From: Corynebacterium lemuris
GTDB lineage: Bacteria; Actinomycetota; Actinomycetes; Mycobacteriales; Mycobacteriaceae
Direction: 5' to 3'
Assembly: GCF_024919295.1 (NCBI RefSeq)
Contig: NZ_JANWTC010000008.1
Location: forward strand, 1 to 64,000
Length of the DNA: 64,000 nt
Numbering within the stretch: position 1 is the first letter of the stretch; every line of letters begins with the position of its first letter. Below are positions 37,197 to 45,357 of the stretch, piece after piece. A program made the position numbers and the translations under genes. The notes beneath the pieces are model-generated. The model did not search any database and was not told the DNA's origin. It worked only from the letters and a program-made list of their open reading frames with translations.

Positions 37197-38930
37197 TCAG
37201 CCGCGTGCCCAGTCCCCGATCACGCCGGGCACCACCGGCTGATGTGCACCGAGCAGCGCGGCCGCGTTCTCGTCCTCCTCCACCGCCGATGTCACGGTCT
37301 TCACCTTCGCCGACTTCGACTGTCCCTGCCCGGCCATCGGTGCACCCATCATGGGCATCATGCCGCGGCCCATGCCCGTGCTTCTCGACGCCCCTCCCCC
37401 GCCCACCGCCGACTGCGCGGTCGGGGTACCGGCCGGCGGCCGCGCCGCAACGCCCGCCCCGGTTCCTGCCCCGGCCGAGCCCACGCTTCCAACCGCGCGA
37501 CCACCGGGTGCCCCACCGCCGATGGGGCCACCCACTCGACTCCCGCTGCCTGCAATGTTGCCGGTGGGAAGCCCGGGACGCCCTGGCTGCGCCGTACCGA
37601 GGGCACCGAGCGGAGCCGACATCCCGTTCGGGTTCATGCCACCGACCGGCGCAGACAAGGGAATCCGTCCGGCGCCAGCAGCCGTGGTTCCGGTCGCCGC
37701 CGGATTTCCGACACCACCCAGCGGCACCGGGCCACCCAGGACCGGGCTCGCGCCGAAGGTGCCGCCAGCGCCCGTACCGAAGGACGGTGTACCCAGCGCG
37801 CCCACACCCGGCGGTGCCGGCAACGCACCTGTCGAGGCCGCGGTCGTGCCGATGTCACCGGCCTGCACGACCTGATCGAGTGGAGTCCCAGTGACCCCGG
37901 CCAGATCATTGACCCCGCTCTGAACGGTGCCGAAGTCCCCGGTACCCATCGCCTGCTGCACCGAGTTCAGCGCCTGGAGAGTGCCACCCGGCGGGCGGTT
38001 TCCGGTGGCATCATGCTTCGAGCCCTTGCCTGCCACCTCGTTCATGCCGAGGGCCACCTGGCCGCCACCGTCGGCGCCACCGTCCATGACCATGAGGTTG
38101 CGGATCGGCGGGATACCCGTTGCCACGGAGGGCATGTACGTCGCCGGGAAGGACTGCAGGAAGGCCTGCTCAGCGGCGGTCTTCTGCACCGGGTCAGCGA
38201 TCGCACCCAACGCCATGCGCGCGTAGTTCACCTGCAGCGCACCGTCCTGCTTGATCGCGGAGAGGCGCTCCACCGAGGACGCCATGGTCTTCGAGTTCTG
38301 CGCGAAGGTATCCCCCGCGCGGGCCACCTCCGAGATCCTGCAGATCGCTGCCTCAATCACCTCACCCCGGTTGCTGCCGGCCAGCTCATCCGCCACCGCA
38401 TCCAGGCTCTGCGCGATTGACGACGTCTCCGCCGCCAGCGCATGCCACAGCCGCGAGGCCGCCACACACTCCGCGATCCTGGTGGAGGAGAAGTCCGCCG
38501 CCAGCTGTTCGATCGACAGTGCCGGCAGCACCATGGGCGGGGTGAAACTGAAGTTCTCGAAGCGGGGCTGCGGCCGCGTCGGGAAGCTCACGCCGTCGGC
38601 CCCGACCGTGCCACCCTCATCCGCGATGTCCATACCCCTCGCGACGAAGGCATTCTGCCCGGTCAGCGCCTCATAACTGGCGGCCAGCGCCCCGCTGAGC
38701 CACTCGACCTGCTCGGCGTAGGACTGCAGCACCGTGATCGCTGAACCGGCACCGCCGTTGATGACCCCGCCATGAGCTCCCCCGAGTTGATCCAGGCCGG
38801 ACACGCCGGAGAAGCTTCCGTTCAGTGTGGCCTGACCGGCTTCCGTAGCCATTTCCATGGCATTGGATCCGATGGCCTGAAGCTCATCGACCCCTGCCAG
38901 GATTGAGTCATGATCGATCAACATCTCCAT
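37197..38930 (-). CDS. ESX (type VII)-like secreted protein with Gly/Pro-rich C-terminal domain
   Basis: A 577-aa protein. The N-terminal about 130 residues are helical and WXG100/PPE-like: MEMLIDHDSILAGVDELQAI (start), YAEQVEWLSGALAASYEALTG and ARGMDIADEGG. The helical middle runs to about residue 270, then a long Gly/Ala/Pro/Thr-rich disordered region (about 300-540), closing with EEDENAAALLGAHQPVVPG and IGDWAR, an ending shared with actinobacterial ESX-type proteins. There is no Sec signal peptide. I infer export through a type VII-like system. ATG 38930 has a GGGGG sequence 6 nt upstream. It overlaps the upstream lipoprotein gene by 23 bp. Confidence 0.6.
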   Translation of the reverse strand: MEMLIDHDSILAGVDELQAIGSNAMEMATEAGQATLNGSFSGVSGLDQLGGAHGGVINGGAGSAITVLQSYAEQVEWLSGALAASYEALTGQNAFVARGMDIADEGGTVGADGVSFPTRPQPRFENFSFTPPMVLPALSIEQLAADFSSTRIAECVAASRLWHALAAETSSIAQSLDAVADELAGSNRGEVIEAAICRISEVARAGDTFAQNSKTMASSVERLSAIKQDGALQVNYARMALGAIADPVQKTAAEQAFLQSFPATYMPSVATGIPPIRNLMVMDGGADGGGQVALGMNEVAGKGSKHDATGNRPPGGTLQALNSVQQAMGTGDFGTVQSGVNDLAGVTGTPLDQVVQAGDIGTTAASTGALPAPPGVGALGTPSFGTGAGGTFGASPVLGGPVPLGGVGNPAATGTTAAGAGRIPLSAPVGGMNPNGMSAPLGALGTAQPGRPGLPTGNIAGSGSRVGGPIGGGAPGGRAVGSVGSAGAGTGAGVAARPPAGTPTAQSAVGGGGASRSTGMGRGMMPMMGAPMAGQGQSKSAKVKTVTSAVEEDENAAALLGAHQPVVPGVIGDWARG

Positions 38931-39513
38931 TGCTTTCCCCCAAGTGATGGTAGATATCCTCAAGTTTTTCCAGAGCGAGCACGCACCGTGCGGCGCGGTC
39001 CGGCTCTGCTGAGATTTCGCTGTACTGGACTATGAAACGGCCCCGGGTGGTGTGCACGGCTGCACTACAATCATGCTCGGCCCCCATACCCAGATGGTGG
39101 ATGTACACACCCGGAATCGTGGATTCAGCGGATGGATTGAGAAGCAGACCTCTCTCTTCAATACGGCTGAACGGAACTTTGTCCCCGGTAAGGGCATAAG
39201 TTCCCCGCAGCGAGGTATCAGTTGGATAGAACGCGCAGCGCACCGACCGATCCCCGTCGTATGCCGTCTCCCGAACAGGTTCCCCCAGTCCCGCTGCCGC
39301 ACGAACCTCTGCCGGGATCTCGGTGCACGGGTTGAACACCTCGAAGTCGCCCTCGGGGTTGAAGTCTCCGAGCTCGATGGGTTGGGCGACGGGTTCGACG
39401 GTCGTGGGGCTCGCGGGTGGCGAGGACGGGGCGTCGATAGGCGTGTCGTCCGGTGAGCAGGCGGTGAGCATCAGCGCCGTCAGGGCGAGGGGCAGGAGTC
39501 GGCGGGCGGGCAT
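38908..39513 (-). CDS. DUF3558-like lipoprotein
   Basis: A 201-aa predicted lipoprotein with a signal peptide and lipobox LTAC (Cys17; RRLLPLALTALMLTAC). A Pro/Ser/Thr-rich linker follows, then a conserved domain (about 45-190) with PCTEIPAEVRAAAGL and CAFYPTDTSLRGTYALTGD, resembling DUF3558 domains common in mycobacteria and corynebacteria. It is anchored outside the cytoplasmic membrane. The function is unknown. Its 3' end overlaps the start of the ESX-like gene, so the two are translationally coupled. Confidence 0.65.
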   Translation of the reverse strand: MPARRLLPLALTALMLTACSPDDTPIDAPSSPPASPTTVEPVAQPIELGDFNPEGDFEVFNPCTEIPAEVRAAAGLGEPVRETAYDGDRSVRCAFYPTDTSLRGTYALTGDKVPFSRIEERGLLLNPSAESTIPGVYIHHLGMGAEHDCSAAVHTTRGRFIVQYSEISAEPDRAARCVLALEKLEDIYHHLGESNGDVDRS

Positions 39514-39685
39514 GGGGTCCCCTTGTGTGTGGTGGAAGGGTGCGGGGATTGTCCGCACCCGACACACTTAGACTCCGGAAATGACCCGATGGTTCCCGGA
39601 TCGCCGAAATATTTTTCGGGCTGGCAAAGATCTGCCCTCCTGGCCGCCACCTCAGAAACCAGCCCGGCCTGGTTGTGGTTTTCGG

Positions 39686-39691
39686 TAGTCT
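39686..39691 (+). promoter_or_regulatory. Putative leaderless -10 box of the GH15 gene
   Basis: TAGTCT ends 7 nt before the ATG at 39699; there is no Shine-Dalgarno sequence. Confidence 0.45.
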
Positions 39692-39698
39692 GCATTCC

Positions 39699-41531
39699 AT
39701 GGCCGCCGCAGTGACCGACCCCCACCAGCCTCTGTCCTTCGAACTGCTGGAGGGGTACGCCGCCATCGGTGACACCCGTACGGTGGCGCTGATCGGCTCA
39801 CGGGGCCAGGTGGACTGGCTGCCGTTGCCGGACCTGAACACTGATCCTCTCCTGGCGCGCGTGCTCGATGAGACCGGCGGTGGGACGTTCCTGCTCGAAC
39901 CCGCCGTTCCCTACTCGATGACCCGGCGTTACCTGCCGGGCACCAACGTCCTGGAGACGACCTACACCACCCAGACGGGCACGGCCGTGGTCACCGACTC
40001 CCTCAACCTCGGGGTGGCCGGGCGTCTGCCGTGGTGTGAGCTGGCCCGCCGCATCGATGCGGTGGACGGGGAGGTGGAGTTCACCTGGCACATCCAGCCC
40101 GGCACCCTGCTGGGCGAGGTCTCCCCGTGGATGGAGCAGACCGATCGGGGGCTGCTCATCCGCTGCGGGGATGTCAACGCCGCCGTCATCGGCTCCGGTC
40201 ATCATCCGGGTCCTGTGGAGGAGCGGGCCGAGCATGTCCAGGTCGCCGGCCGGTTCACCGCCCGAGATGGCTCCCGGCACCTGGTGGCGCTGGTGGGAAC
40301 CTACGACGAACCACTGCGCCTCCCGGATGCCGACCTGATTGACCAGGGCATCGACCGCACCGTCGAGGCATGGCAGCGGTGGTCGGAGGTCTTCTCCCTG
40401 GAGGGGCCCTGGTCGGAGGTGATCCAGCGCAGTGCCCTGGCGATGAAACTGCTCACCCACAGTCCCACCGGTTCGATCGTCGCCGCGGCCACCGCCGGCC
40501 TGCCCGAGACAGAGACCGGTGGCAAGAACTGGGATTACCGTTTCGCCTGGGTGCGGGACCTGTCCTACAGCGTCACCGCCCTGGCCCGGTTCGGCCTGCG
40601 GGAGGAGACGCAGGCGGCGTTGTCCTGGCTGACGCGGATGATCCGGCAGAGTGGTCCCGGGGTGGACGTGTTCTACGACCTGTCCGGTGAGGCCGTCACT
40701 GCCACCCGTACCCGGCCTGTGCCGGGATGGCGGGGGATCGGGCCCGTGGTGACCGGCAATGATGCCCAGGGCCAGCTCCAGCTGGGTGTGTACGCGGACG
40801 TCTTCGGCATCTGCCGTGCCTACGTCACCGCCGGCAACCAGCTCGACGCGGGTACCGCCGGTCTGCTGGAACAGCTCGCGGACCGGATCTGCGATCTGTG
40901 GCGCCACCGCGACCACGGGATGTGGGAGCTGCCGGACACGCAGCACTACACGTCCTCGAAGATGGCCTGCTGGCAGGTCTTCCGGGATGCGGTGGACCTG
41001 TCGGAACGTGGCCAGATCAGCGGGAACGTCAGGCGCTGGCGGGCCGAGCGGGACAAGGTCCGCACCTGGATCGCCGAACATGGCTGGGACGAGGAGGTGG
41101 GAGCGTATGTGATGTACCCCGGCAGCCGGAAACTCGACGTCTCGGTGCTCCTGCACACCCAGAGCGGGTTCGACCGGGGGGAACGGATGTCCCGGACGAT
41201 CGACGCCCTCGAGGAGCACCTCGGCGCTGACGACCTGCTCTACCGCTACACCGGCATGGAGGAGGAGGAGAAGACCTTCGTGGCCTGCTCCTTCTGGCGG
41301 GTCGCCTCACTCGTGCATGTCGGTCGCGTCGACGAGGCGGAGGAACGGATGGCACGTCTGGTCCACCACACCAACGATGTCGGACTGTTATCGGAGATGA
41401 TCGACGCGGATGACGGATCGTTCTGGGGCAACCTGCCGCAGGCGTTGAGCCACCTGGCGCTCATCGAGGCGGCGCTGGCGCTCCGGGAGGCCGGGGAAAG
41501 CGGACGAAGCGGCACCCGGGTCAGTAGCTGA
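39699..41531 (+). CDS. Glycoside hydrolase family 15 protein (glucoamylase/trehalase-like)
   Basis: A 610-aa GH15 enzyme. Features: an N-terminal beta-sandwich domain (YAAIGDTRTVALIGSRGQVDWLPLP), then the catalytic (alpha/alpha)6 barrel with GGKNWDYRFAWVRDLSYSV, SSKMACWQVFRDAVDL and GLLSEMIDADDGSFWGNLPQALSHL. GH15 of this form includes mycobacterial trehalases and glucan-1,4-alpha-glucosidases, so it hydrolyses trehalose or malto-oligosaccharides in the cytoplasm. I cannot choose between them from sequence. TAGTCT lies 7 nt before ATG 39699 (leaderless). The stop overlaps the convergent lipoprotein's 3' end. Confidence 0.85.
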   Translation: MAAAVTDPHQPLSFELLEGYAAIGDTRTVALIGSRGQVDWLPLPDLNTDPLLARVLDETGGGTFLLEPAVPYSMTRRYLPGTNVLETTYTTQTGTAVVTDSLNLGVAGRLPWCELARRIDAVDGEVEFTWHIQPGTLLGEVSPWMEQTDRGLLIRCGDVNAAVIGSGHHPGPVEERAEHVQVAGRFTARDGSRHLVALVGTYDEPLRLPDADLIDQGIDRTVEAWQRWSEVFSLEGPWSEVIQRSALAMKLLTHSPTGSIVAAATAGLPETETGGKNWDYRFAWVRDLSYSVTALARFGLREETQAALSWLTRMIRQSGPGVDVFYDLSGEAVTATRTRPVPGWRGIGPVVTGNDAQGQLQLGVYADVFGICRAYVTAGNQLDAGTAGLLEQLADRICDLWRHRDHGMWELPDTQHYTSSKMACWQVFRDAVDLSERGQISGNVRRWRAERDKVRTWIAEHGWDEEVGAYVMYPGSRKLDVSVLLHTQSGFDRGERMSRTIDALEEHLGADDLLYRYTGMEEEEKTFVACSFWRVASLVHVGRVDEAEERMARLVHHTNDVGLLSEMIDADDGSFWGNLPQALSHLALIEAALALREAGESGRSGTRVSS

Positions 41532-42051
41532 GGTTGCCCTCGAAAATCACGTTGCCCACCTGCAGTTCCGCATCCCACAGGTTGCCGGGGCTGACCTCGA
41601 AGGCGTACTGGATGTTGGTGGACGCGCCGGCACCCAGCGGCAGGTCGAGGCCGAGGTTCAGTTCGGTGTCCGAGTTGCTGAGGGGGGTGGCGTCGGTCAT
41701 GGTGCCGCCGCCGGAGTTGTACTGCAGCTTCGGGGCGGGGATGGACGAGGGTGGGAGGGGTTCGTCGTTGAGGTTGCGCACCAGGAAGGTGACCACGCTG
41801 CCGCTGTACTGGCCGGAGCGGGTGCCCTGGTAGGTCCATTCGACGTTGAGGCCGGGGTCGGTGGTGGTGCCGCGCAGGGTCTGGGCGATCCTGGGTTCCA
41901 CCTCGACCGCCTGGGCGACGGGGGTCTGAGAGGTGGTGACCTCGATGGACTCCTGTGAGCCCGTTCCATCACCGTTGCCACCGCAGGCTGTGAGCAGCAG
42001 TGCGGTGGTGAGAATCGCAGCGGCGCTGACGCCGAAGCGGTATCGTCCCAC
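41521..42051 (-). CDS. Small lipoprotein (DUF4352-like)
   Basis: A 176-aa lipoprotein: signal peptide with lipobox LLTAC (VSAAAILTTALLLTACGG). A Thr/Gln/Ser-rich linker follows, then a beta-rich domain (PRIAQTLRGTTTDPGLNVEW, SVVTFLVRNLNDEPLPPSS) with an Ig-like look as in DUF4352. The GTG at 42051 has GGAGGG 3 nt upstream. Function unknown. Its 3' end overlaps the GH15 gene by 11 bp (convergent). Confidence 0.75.
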   Translation of the reverse strand: MGRYRFGVSAAAILTTALLLTACGGNGDGTGSQESIEVTTSQTPVAQAVEVEPRIAQTLRGTTTDPGLNVEWTYQGTRSGQYSGSVVTFLVRNLNDEPLPPSSIPAPKLQYNSGGGTMTDATPLSNSDTELNLGLDLPLGAGASTNIQYAFEVSPGNLWDAELQVGNVIFEGNLSY

Positions 42052-42211
42052 GGTCCCTCCGTTTCGTATCCGGCCTAGAATGTCCAGGGAGAAGTCCCGG
42101 ACTGTCCCATAGTCTAACCAGCGCCTGAGCCTGGGCGGGCAGTTCCGGTGACAACACCGTAATTTAATTTCACCGCGGTCGGCTGAAGCTTCGGCCGGTA
42201 CCGCGAGAACC

Positions 42212-42232
42212 ATGGAAAGCCCTACACGTTGA
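42212..42232 (+). other. Six-codon mini-ORF overlapping the ABC transporter start
   Basis: ATG at 42212 is followed by five sense codons and a TGA at 42230-42232. The TGA shares two bases with the TTG at 42229-42231. The layout allows translational coupling, but the ATG has no clear ribosome site, so its use is uncertain. Confidence 0.3.
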
Positions 42233-44106
42233 ATTCTCTCGCCCGCATCCTCCGGAGTGCCTCCGCCCTGTGGCCGTTCTATCTGGGGGTGGTTCTCGTC
42301 TCCACGGTGGCGGCCGCCCTGGGTCTGGTGTCGCCGTTCATCCTGCGGGAGGCCACCGACACGATCGTGGGCACCCTGCGCGGGGACACCACCGTCGCGG
42401 AGGTGACCACCACCCTGCTGATGTTGGCTGTGGGCCTGCTGCTGGCCGATCTGGCGAACACGGCGATGACGAACCTCGGCGGTTATATCGGTGACGTCAT
42501 GGCGATGCGGATGCGGCAGATCCTGTCCACCCGCTACTACGCGAAGTTGCTGGCGTTGCCGCAGCGCTACTTCGACAACCAGGTCACCGGCACGGTCATC
42601 GCCCGACTGGACCGGTCGATCACGTCGATCACGCAGTTCCTGCAGTCCTTCTCCAACAGCTTCTTCCCCATGCTCATCCAGGTGGCGGCGGTGCTGGTGA
42701 TCACCACCTGGTACTACTGGCCGCTGACCATCCTGCTGGCCCTGCTCTTCCCGATCTACATGTGGCTGACCACGTTGACGTCGAAACGCTGGCAGAAGCT
42801 CGAGGGGCAGAAAAATGAGCAGATTGACCTGGCCAACGGCCGTTTCGCGGAGGTCATCGGCCAGGTGAAGGTGGTCAAGTCCTTTGTCTCCGAGGTGCGT
42901 GAGCTCGATGACTTCGGTTCCCGCTACGGGAGGACGGTGGACATCACCCGCCCGCAGTCCCGCTGGTGGCACACCATGGACACCGCCCGTGGTGCGGCGC
43001 TCAACCTCATCTTCTTCGCCATCTACCTGCTGCTGTTCTTCCGCACCCTCAACGGTTTCTTCTCCCTGGGTGACATGGTCATGCTCATCCAGCTGGTGAA
43101 CATGGCCAAGCAGCCGGTGTTCATGATGAGCTGGATCGTGGACGCCGCCCAGCGCGCCATCGCGGGTTCGAGGGACTATTTCAAGGTCATGGAGGAGGAG
43201 TTCGAGCCGACCGCCAACACCCAGCTGATCGCCGCGACGCAGGCCTCCGGGGTGCCGGAGCTCGACGCCACGCCGGTGCAACCGCTGGCACCGGTGGCCG
43301 GTGAGCCGGTCATCGACTTCGAGCACGTCACCTTCTCCTACCTGCCCGGCGAGCCGGTGATCCGGGACGTGGATTTCGACGTCGCCCGGGGTGAGACCAT
43401 CGCGCTGGTGGGGGAATCAGGTGGTGGTAAATCCACGCTGGTCAACCTGCTGCTGGGTCTCTACCCCATCGACGAGGGCCGCCTGCGGGTCTGCGGGCGC
43501 GACATTACGGAGCTCTCGGCGGCCGAGCTGCGGGCGAGTGTGGGTGTGGTCTTCCAGGAGGCCTCGCTGTTCTCCGGGACGATCGCGGAGAACATCGCCT
43601 ACGGCCGCCCCGGCGCCACCGGCGATGAGATCCGCGAGGTAGCACGCCGCGCCAACGCCCACGACTTCATCGAACGCTTCCCCAAGGGCTATGACACCAT
43701 CATCGGCGAACGCGGCCTGCGCCTGTCGGGTGGGCAGAAGCAGCGCGTCGCCGTGGCACGCGCCATGCTCAAGGACGCGCCCGTCCTGCTTCTCGACGAA
43801 GCCACCTCCGCCCTCGACACCCGTTCCGAGCGCGCCGTCCAGGCGGGCCTGGATGAGCTGATGAAGAACCGCACGACGGTGATCATCGCGCACCGGCTGT
43901 CGACGATCGCGGGTGTGGACAAGATCATCACCCTGCGGGAGGGAGTCGTCGACGAGATCGGCTCCCCCGACCAATTGGCTGCCTCAGGCGGCATCTACGC
44001 CGAACTTCTGCAGCTGACCGCCTCCTCCTCCGCGGCCGACCGCGCCCGGTTGCGCCGCTACGGCCTCGTCATCGACGGGGAGGACAACACCGTCGAGCAT
44101 GAGTGA
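42229..44106 (+). CDS. ABC transporter, fused permease and ATP-binding (exporter type)
   Basis: A 625-aa half-size exporter: six membrane helices (residues 1-310) followed by an ATP-binding domain (about 360-610) with Walker A GESGGGKSTL, Q-loop VVFQEASLFSGTIAENIAYG, signature LSGGQKQRVAVARAM and Walker B LLLDEATSALDTRSE. It would work as a homodimer or with a partner half-transporter, exporting lipids, drugs or peptides. It starts at TTG 42229 with GGAAAG upstream. A six-codon mini-frame (ATG 42212) ends at a TGA overlapping this TTG. aecD follows 17 nt later. Confidence 0.88.
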   Translation: MNSLARILRSASALWPFYLGVVLVSTVAAALGLVSPFILREATDTIVGTLRGDTTVAEVTTTLLMLAVGLLLADLANTAMTNLGGYIGDVMAMRMRQILSTRYYAKLLALPQRYFDNQVTGTVIARLDRSITSITQFLQSFSNSFFPMLIQVAAVLVITTWYYWPLTILLALLFPIYMWLTTLTSKRWQKLEGQKNEQIDLANGRFAEVIGQVKVVKSFVSEVRELDDFGSRYGRTVDITRPQSRWWHTMDTARGAALNLIFFAIYLLLFFRTLNGFFSLGDMVMLIQLVNMAKQPVFMMSWIVDAAQRAIAGSRDYFKVMEEEFEPTANTQLIAATQASGVPELDATPVQPLAPVAGEPVIDFEHVTFSYLPGEPVIRDVDFDVARGETIALVGESGGGKSTLVNLLLGLYPIDEGRLRVCGRDITELSAAELRASVGVVFQEASLFSGTIAENIAYGRPGATGDEIREVARRANAHDFIERFPKGYDTIIGERGLRLSGGQKQRVAVARAMLKDAPVLLLDEATSALDTRSERAVQAGLDELMKNRTTVIIAHRLSTIAGVDKIITLREGVVDEIGSPDQLAASGGIYAELLQLTASSSAADRARLRRYGLVIDGEDNTVEHE

Positions 44107-44111
44107 GGTAC

Positions 44112-44117
44112 TACCCT
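44112..44117 (+). promoter_or_regulatory. Putative leaderless -10 box of aecD
   Basis: TACCCT ends 6 nt before ATG 44124, in the short gap after the ABC transporter stop. Confidence 0.4.
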
Positions 44118-44123
44118 GGTGGC

Positions 44124-45257
44124 ATGCAGTTCCCCACCCTTGATCAGCTCAAAGACCGCCGCACCCGTAAATGGACCGTCTACGGCGAGGATGTCCTGCC
44201 CCTGTGGATCGCGGAGAGCGACTTCTTCACCTGCGCGCCCGTGAAGCAGGCGATCATGGACGCCATCGACAGGGAGTCCTTCGGTTACACCCCCGCCATC
44301 TCCGATCTCCCGGAGGCCGTGGCCGACTTCTACCAGGAGCGCTACGGCTGGCGCCCGGATCCGGCGATGATCGTGGCCACCCCGGACGTCGTCCGCGGCC
44401 TGGTCCTGGCCGTCGAGCACATGACCCGCCCCGATTCGGCCGTCATCGTGCCGGTGCCCGCCTACCCGCCCTTCCTCGAACTGCCGGAGACCGTGGGCCG
44501 CGAGATGGTCTTCATCGACGCCTACGGCGGACTCGACCTCGCCGAGATCGAGCAGGCCTTCGCCGACGGCGCCGGTTCCATCCTGTTGTGCTCCCCGAAC
44601 AACCCCCTCGGCTACACCCTGGACGAGGACTTCCTCGTCGAGCTGTGTGGACTCGCCGACCGTTATGACGCCCGCGTCCTCGTCGATGAGATCCACGCCC
44701 CCCTCGTCTTCGACGGCCGCCATATCGTCGCCGCCGGGCTCAACGACACCGCCGCCAAGGTGTGCGTGACCGTCACCGCCACCTCCAAGGCCTGGAACAT
44801 CGCCGGCCTGAAGTGCGCCCAGATCATCTTCACCAACCCCGGGGACCTGGCCACCTGGAACAAGATGACCGGCGTGGCCAAGGACGGCGTGTCCACCATC
44901 GGTATCTGGGCCGCCATCGCCTGCTACCGCGAGGGCGGGGACTTCCTCGACCGGCAGATCGACTACCTGCGCGCCAACCGCGACTGGCTCATCGAAGAGC
45001 TGCCGAAGCGGGTGCCCGGCCTGAAGGTGACCAACCCGGCCGCGACCTACCTGATGTGGCTGGACTTCTCCGGCACCGCCATCGGCGAGCTGGAGCGCCC
45101 GGCGATCTGGCTGCGGGAGAACGCGAAGGTCGCCTTCAACGACGGCCTGCACTTCGGGCCCGGCGGCCTGCACCACGCCCGCCTGAACTTCGGCACCTCC
45201 CGGGAGATCCTCCAGGAGGCCTGCGACCGCCTGGAGCAGGCCTTCACCGCGGTCTAG
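44124..45257 (+). CDS. aecD: Cystathionine beta-lyase / C-S lyase (MalY/PatB family)
   Basis: A 377-aa fold-type I PLP enzyme that cleaves the C-S bond of cystathionine and other cysteine S-conjugates to give thiol, pyruvate and ammonia (methionine synthesis; aecD also confers resistance to S-2-aminoethylcysteine in C. glutamicum). The PLP Lys is in TATSKAWNIAGLK; LCSPNNPLGY and VLVDEIHAPLVF are aspartate/cofactor motifs. A short MQFPTLDQLKDRRTRKW start is characteristic. It is on the same strand as the ABC transporter with a 17-nt gap, and TACCCT 6 nt upstream suggests its own promoter. Confidence 0.9.
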   Translation: MQFPTLDQLKDRRTRKWTVYGEDVLPLWIAESDFFTCAPVKQAIMDAIDRESFGYTPAISDLPEAVADFYQERYGWRPDPAMIVATPDVVRGLVLAVEHMTRPDSAVIVPVPAYPPFLELPETVGREMVFIDAYGGLDLAEIEQAFADGAGSILLCSPNNPLGYTLDEDFLVELCGLADRYDARVLVDEIHAPLVFDGRHIVAAGLNDTAAKVCVTVTATSKAWNIAGLKCAQIIFTNPGDLATWNKMTGVAKDGVSTIGIWAAIACYREGGDFLDRQIDYLRANRDWLIEELPKRVPGLKVTNPAATYLMWLDFSGTAIGELERPAIWLRENAKVAFNDGLHFGPGGLHHARLNFGTSREILQEACDRLEQAFTAV

Positions 45258-45326
45258 GTATTCAGGCGGGCCTCCTCCGCCACCCCGGTGACCCGCCGCA
45301 CATATACCACCGGGAATGCCCCTGCA

Positions 45327-45356
45327 CCACCCCGGGTATTTCCCTACCCTGGGTGG
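45327..45356. promoter_or_regulatory. 12-bp inverted repeat at the treS promoter/start
   Basis: Arms 45327-45338 and 45345-45356 (11 of 12 pairs matched) with a 6-nt loop. The right arm contains the TACCCT -10 box (45345-45350) and ends 1 nt before the ATG at 45358. The position could block promoter or start access if bound by a protein, or fold in the RNA if transcription begins further upstream. Confidence 0.45.
45345..45350 (+). promoter_or_regulatory. Putative leaderless -10 box of treS
   Basis: TACCCT ends 7 nt before ATG 45358, within the inverted repeat. Confidence 0.45.
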
Positions 45357-45357
45357 C

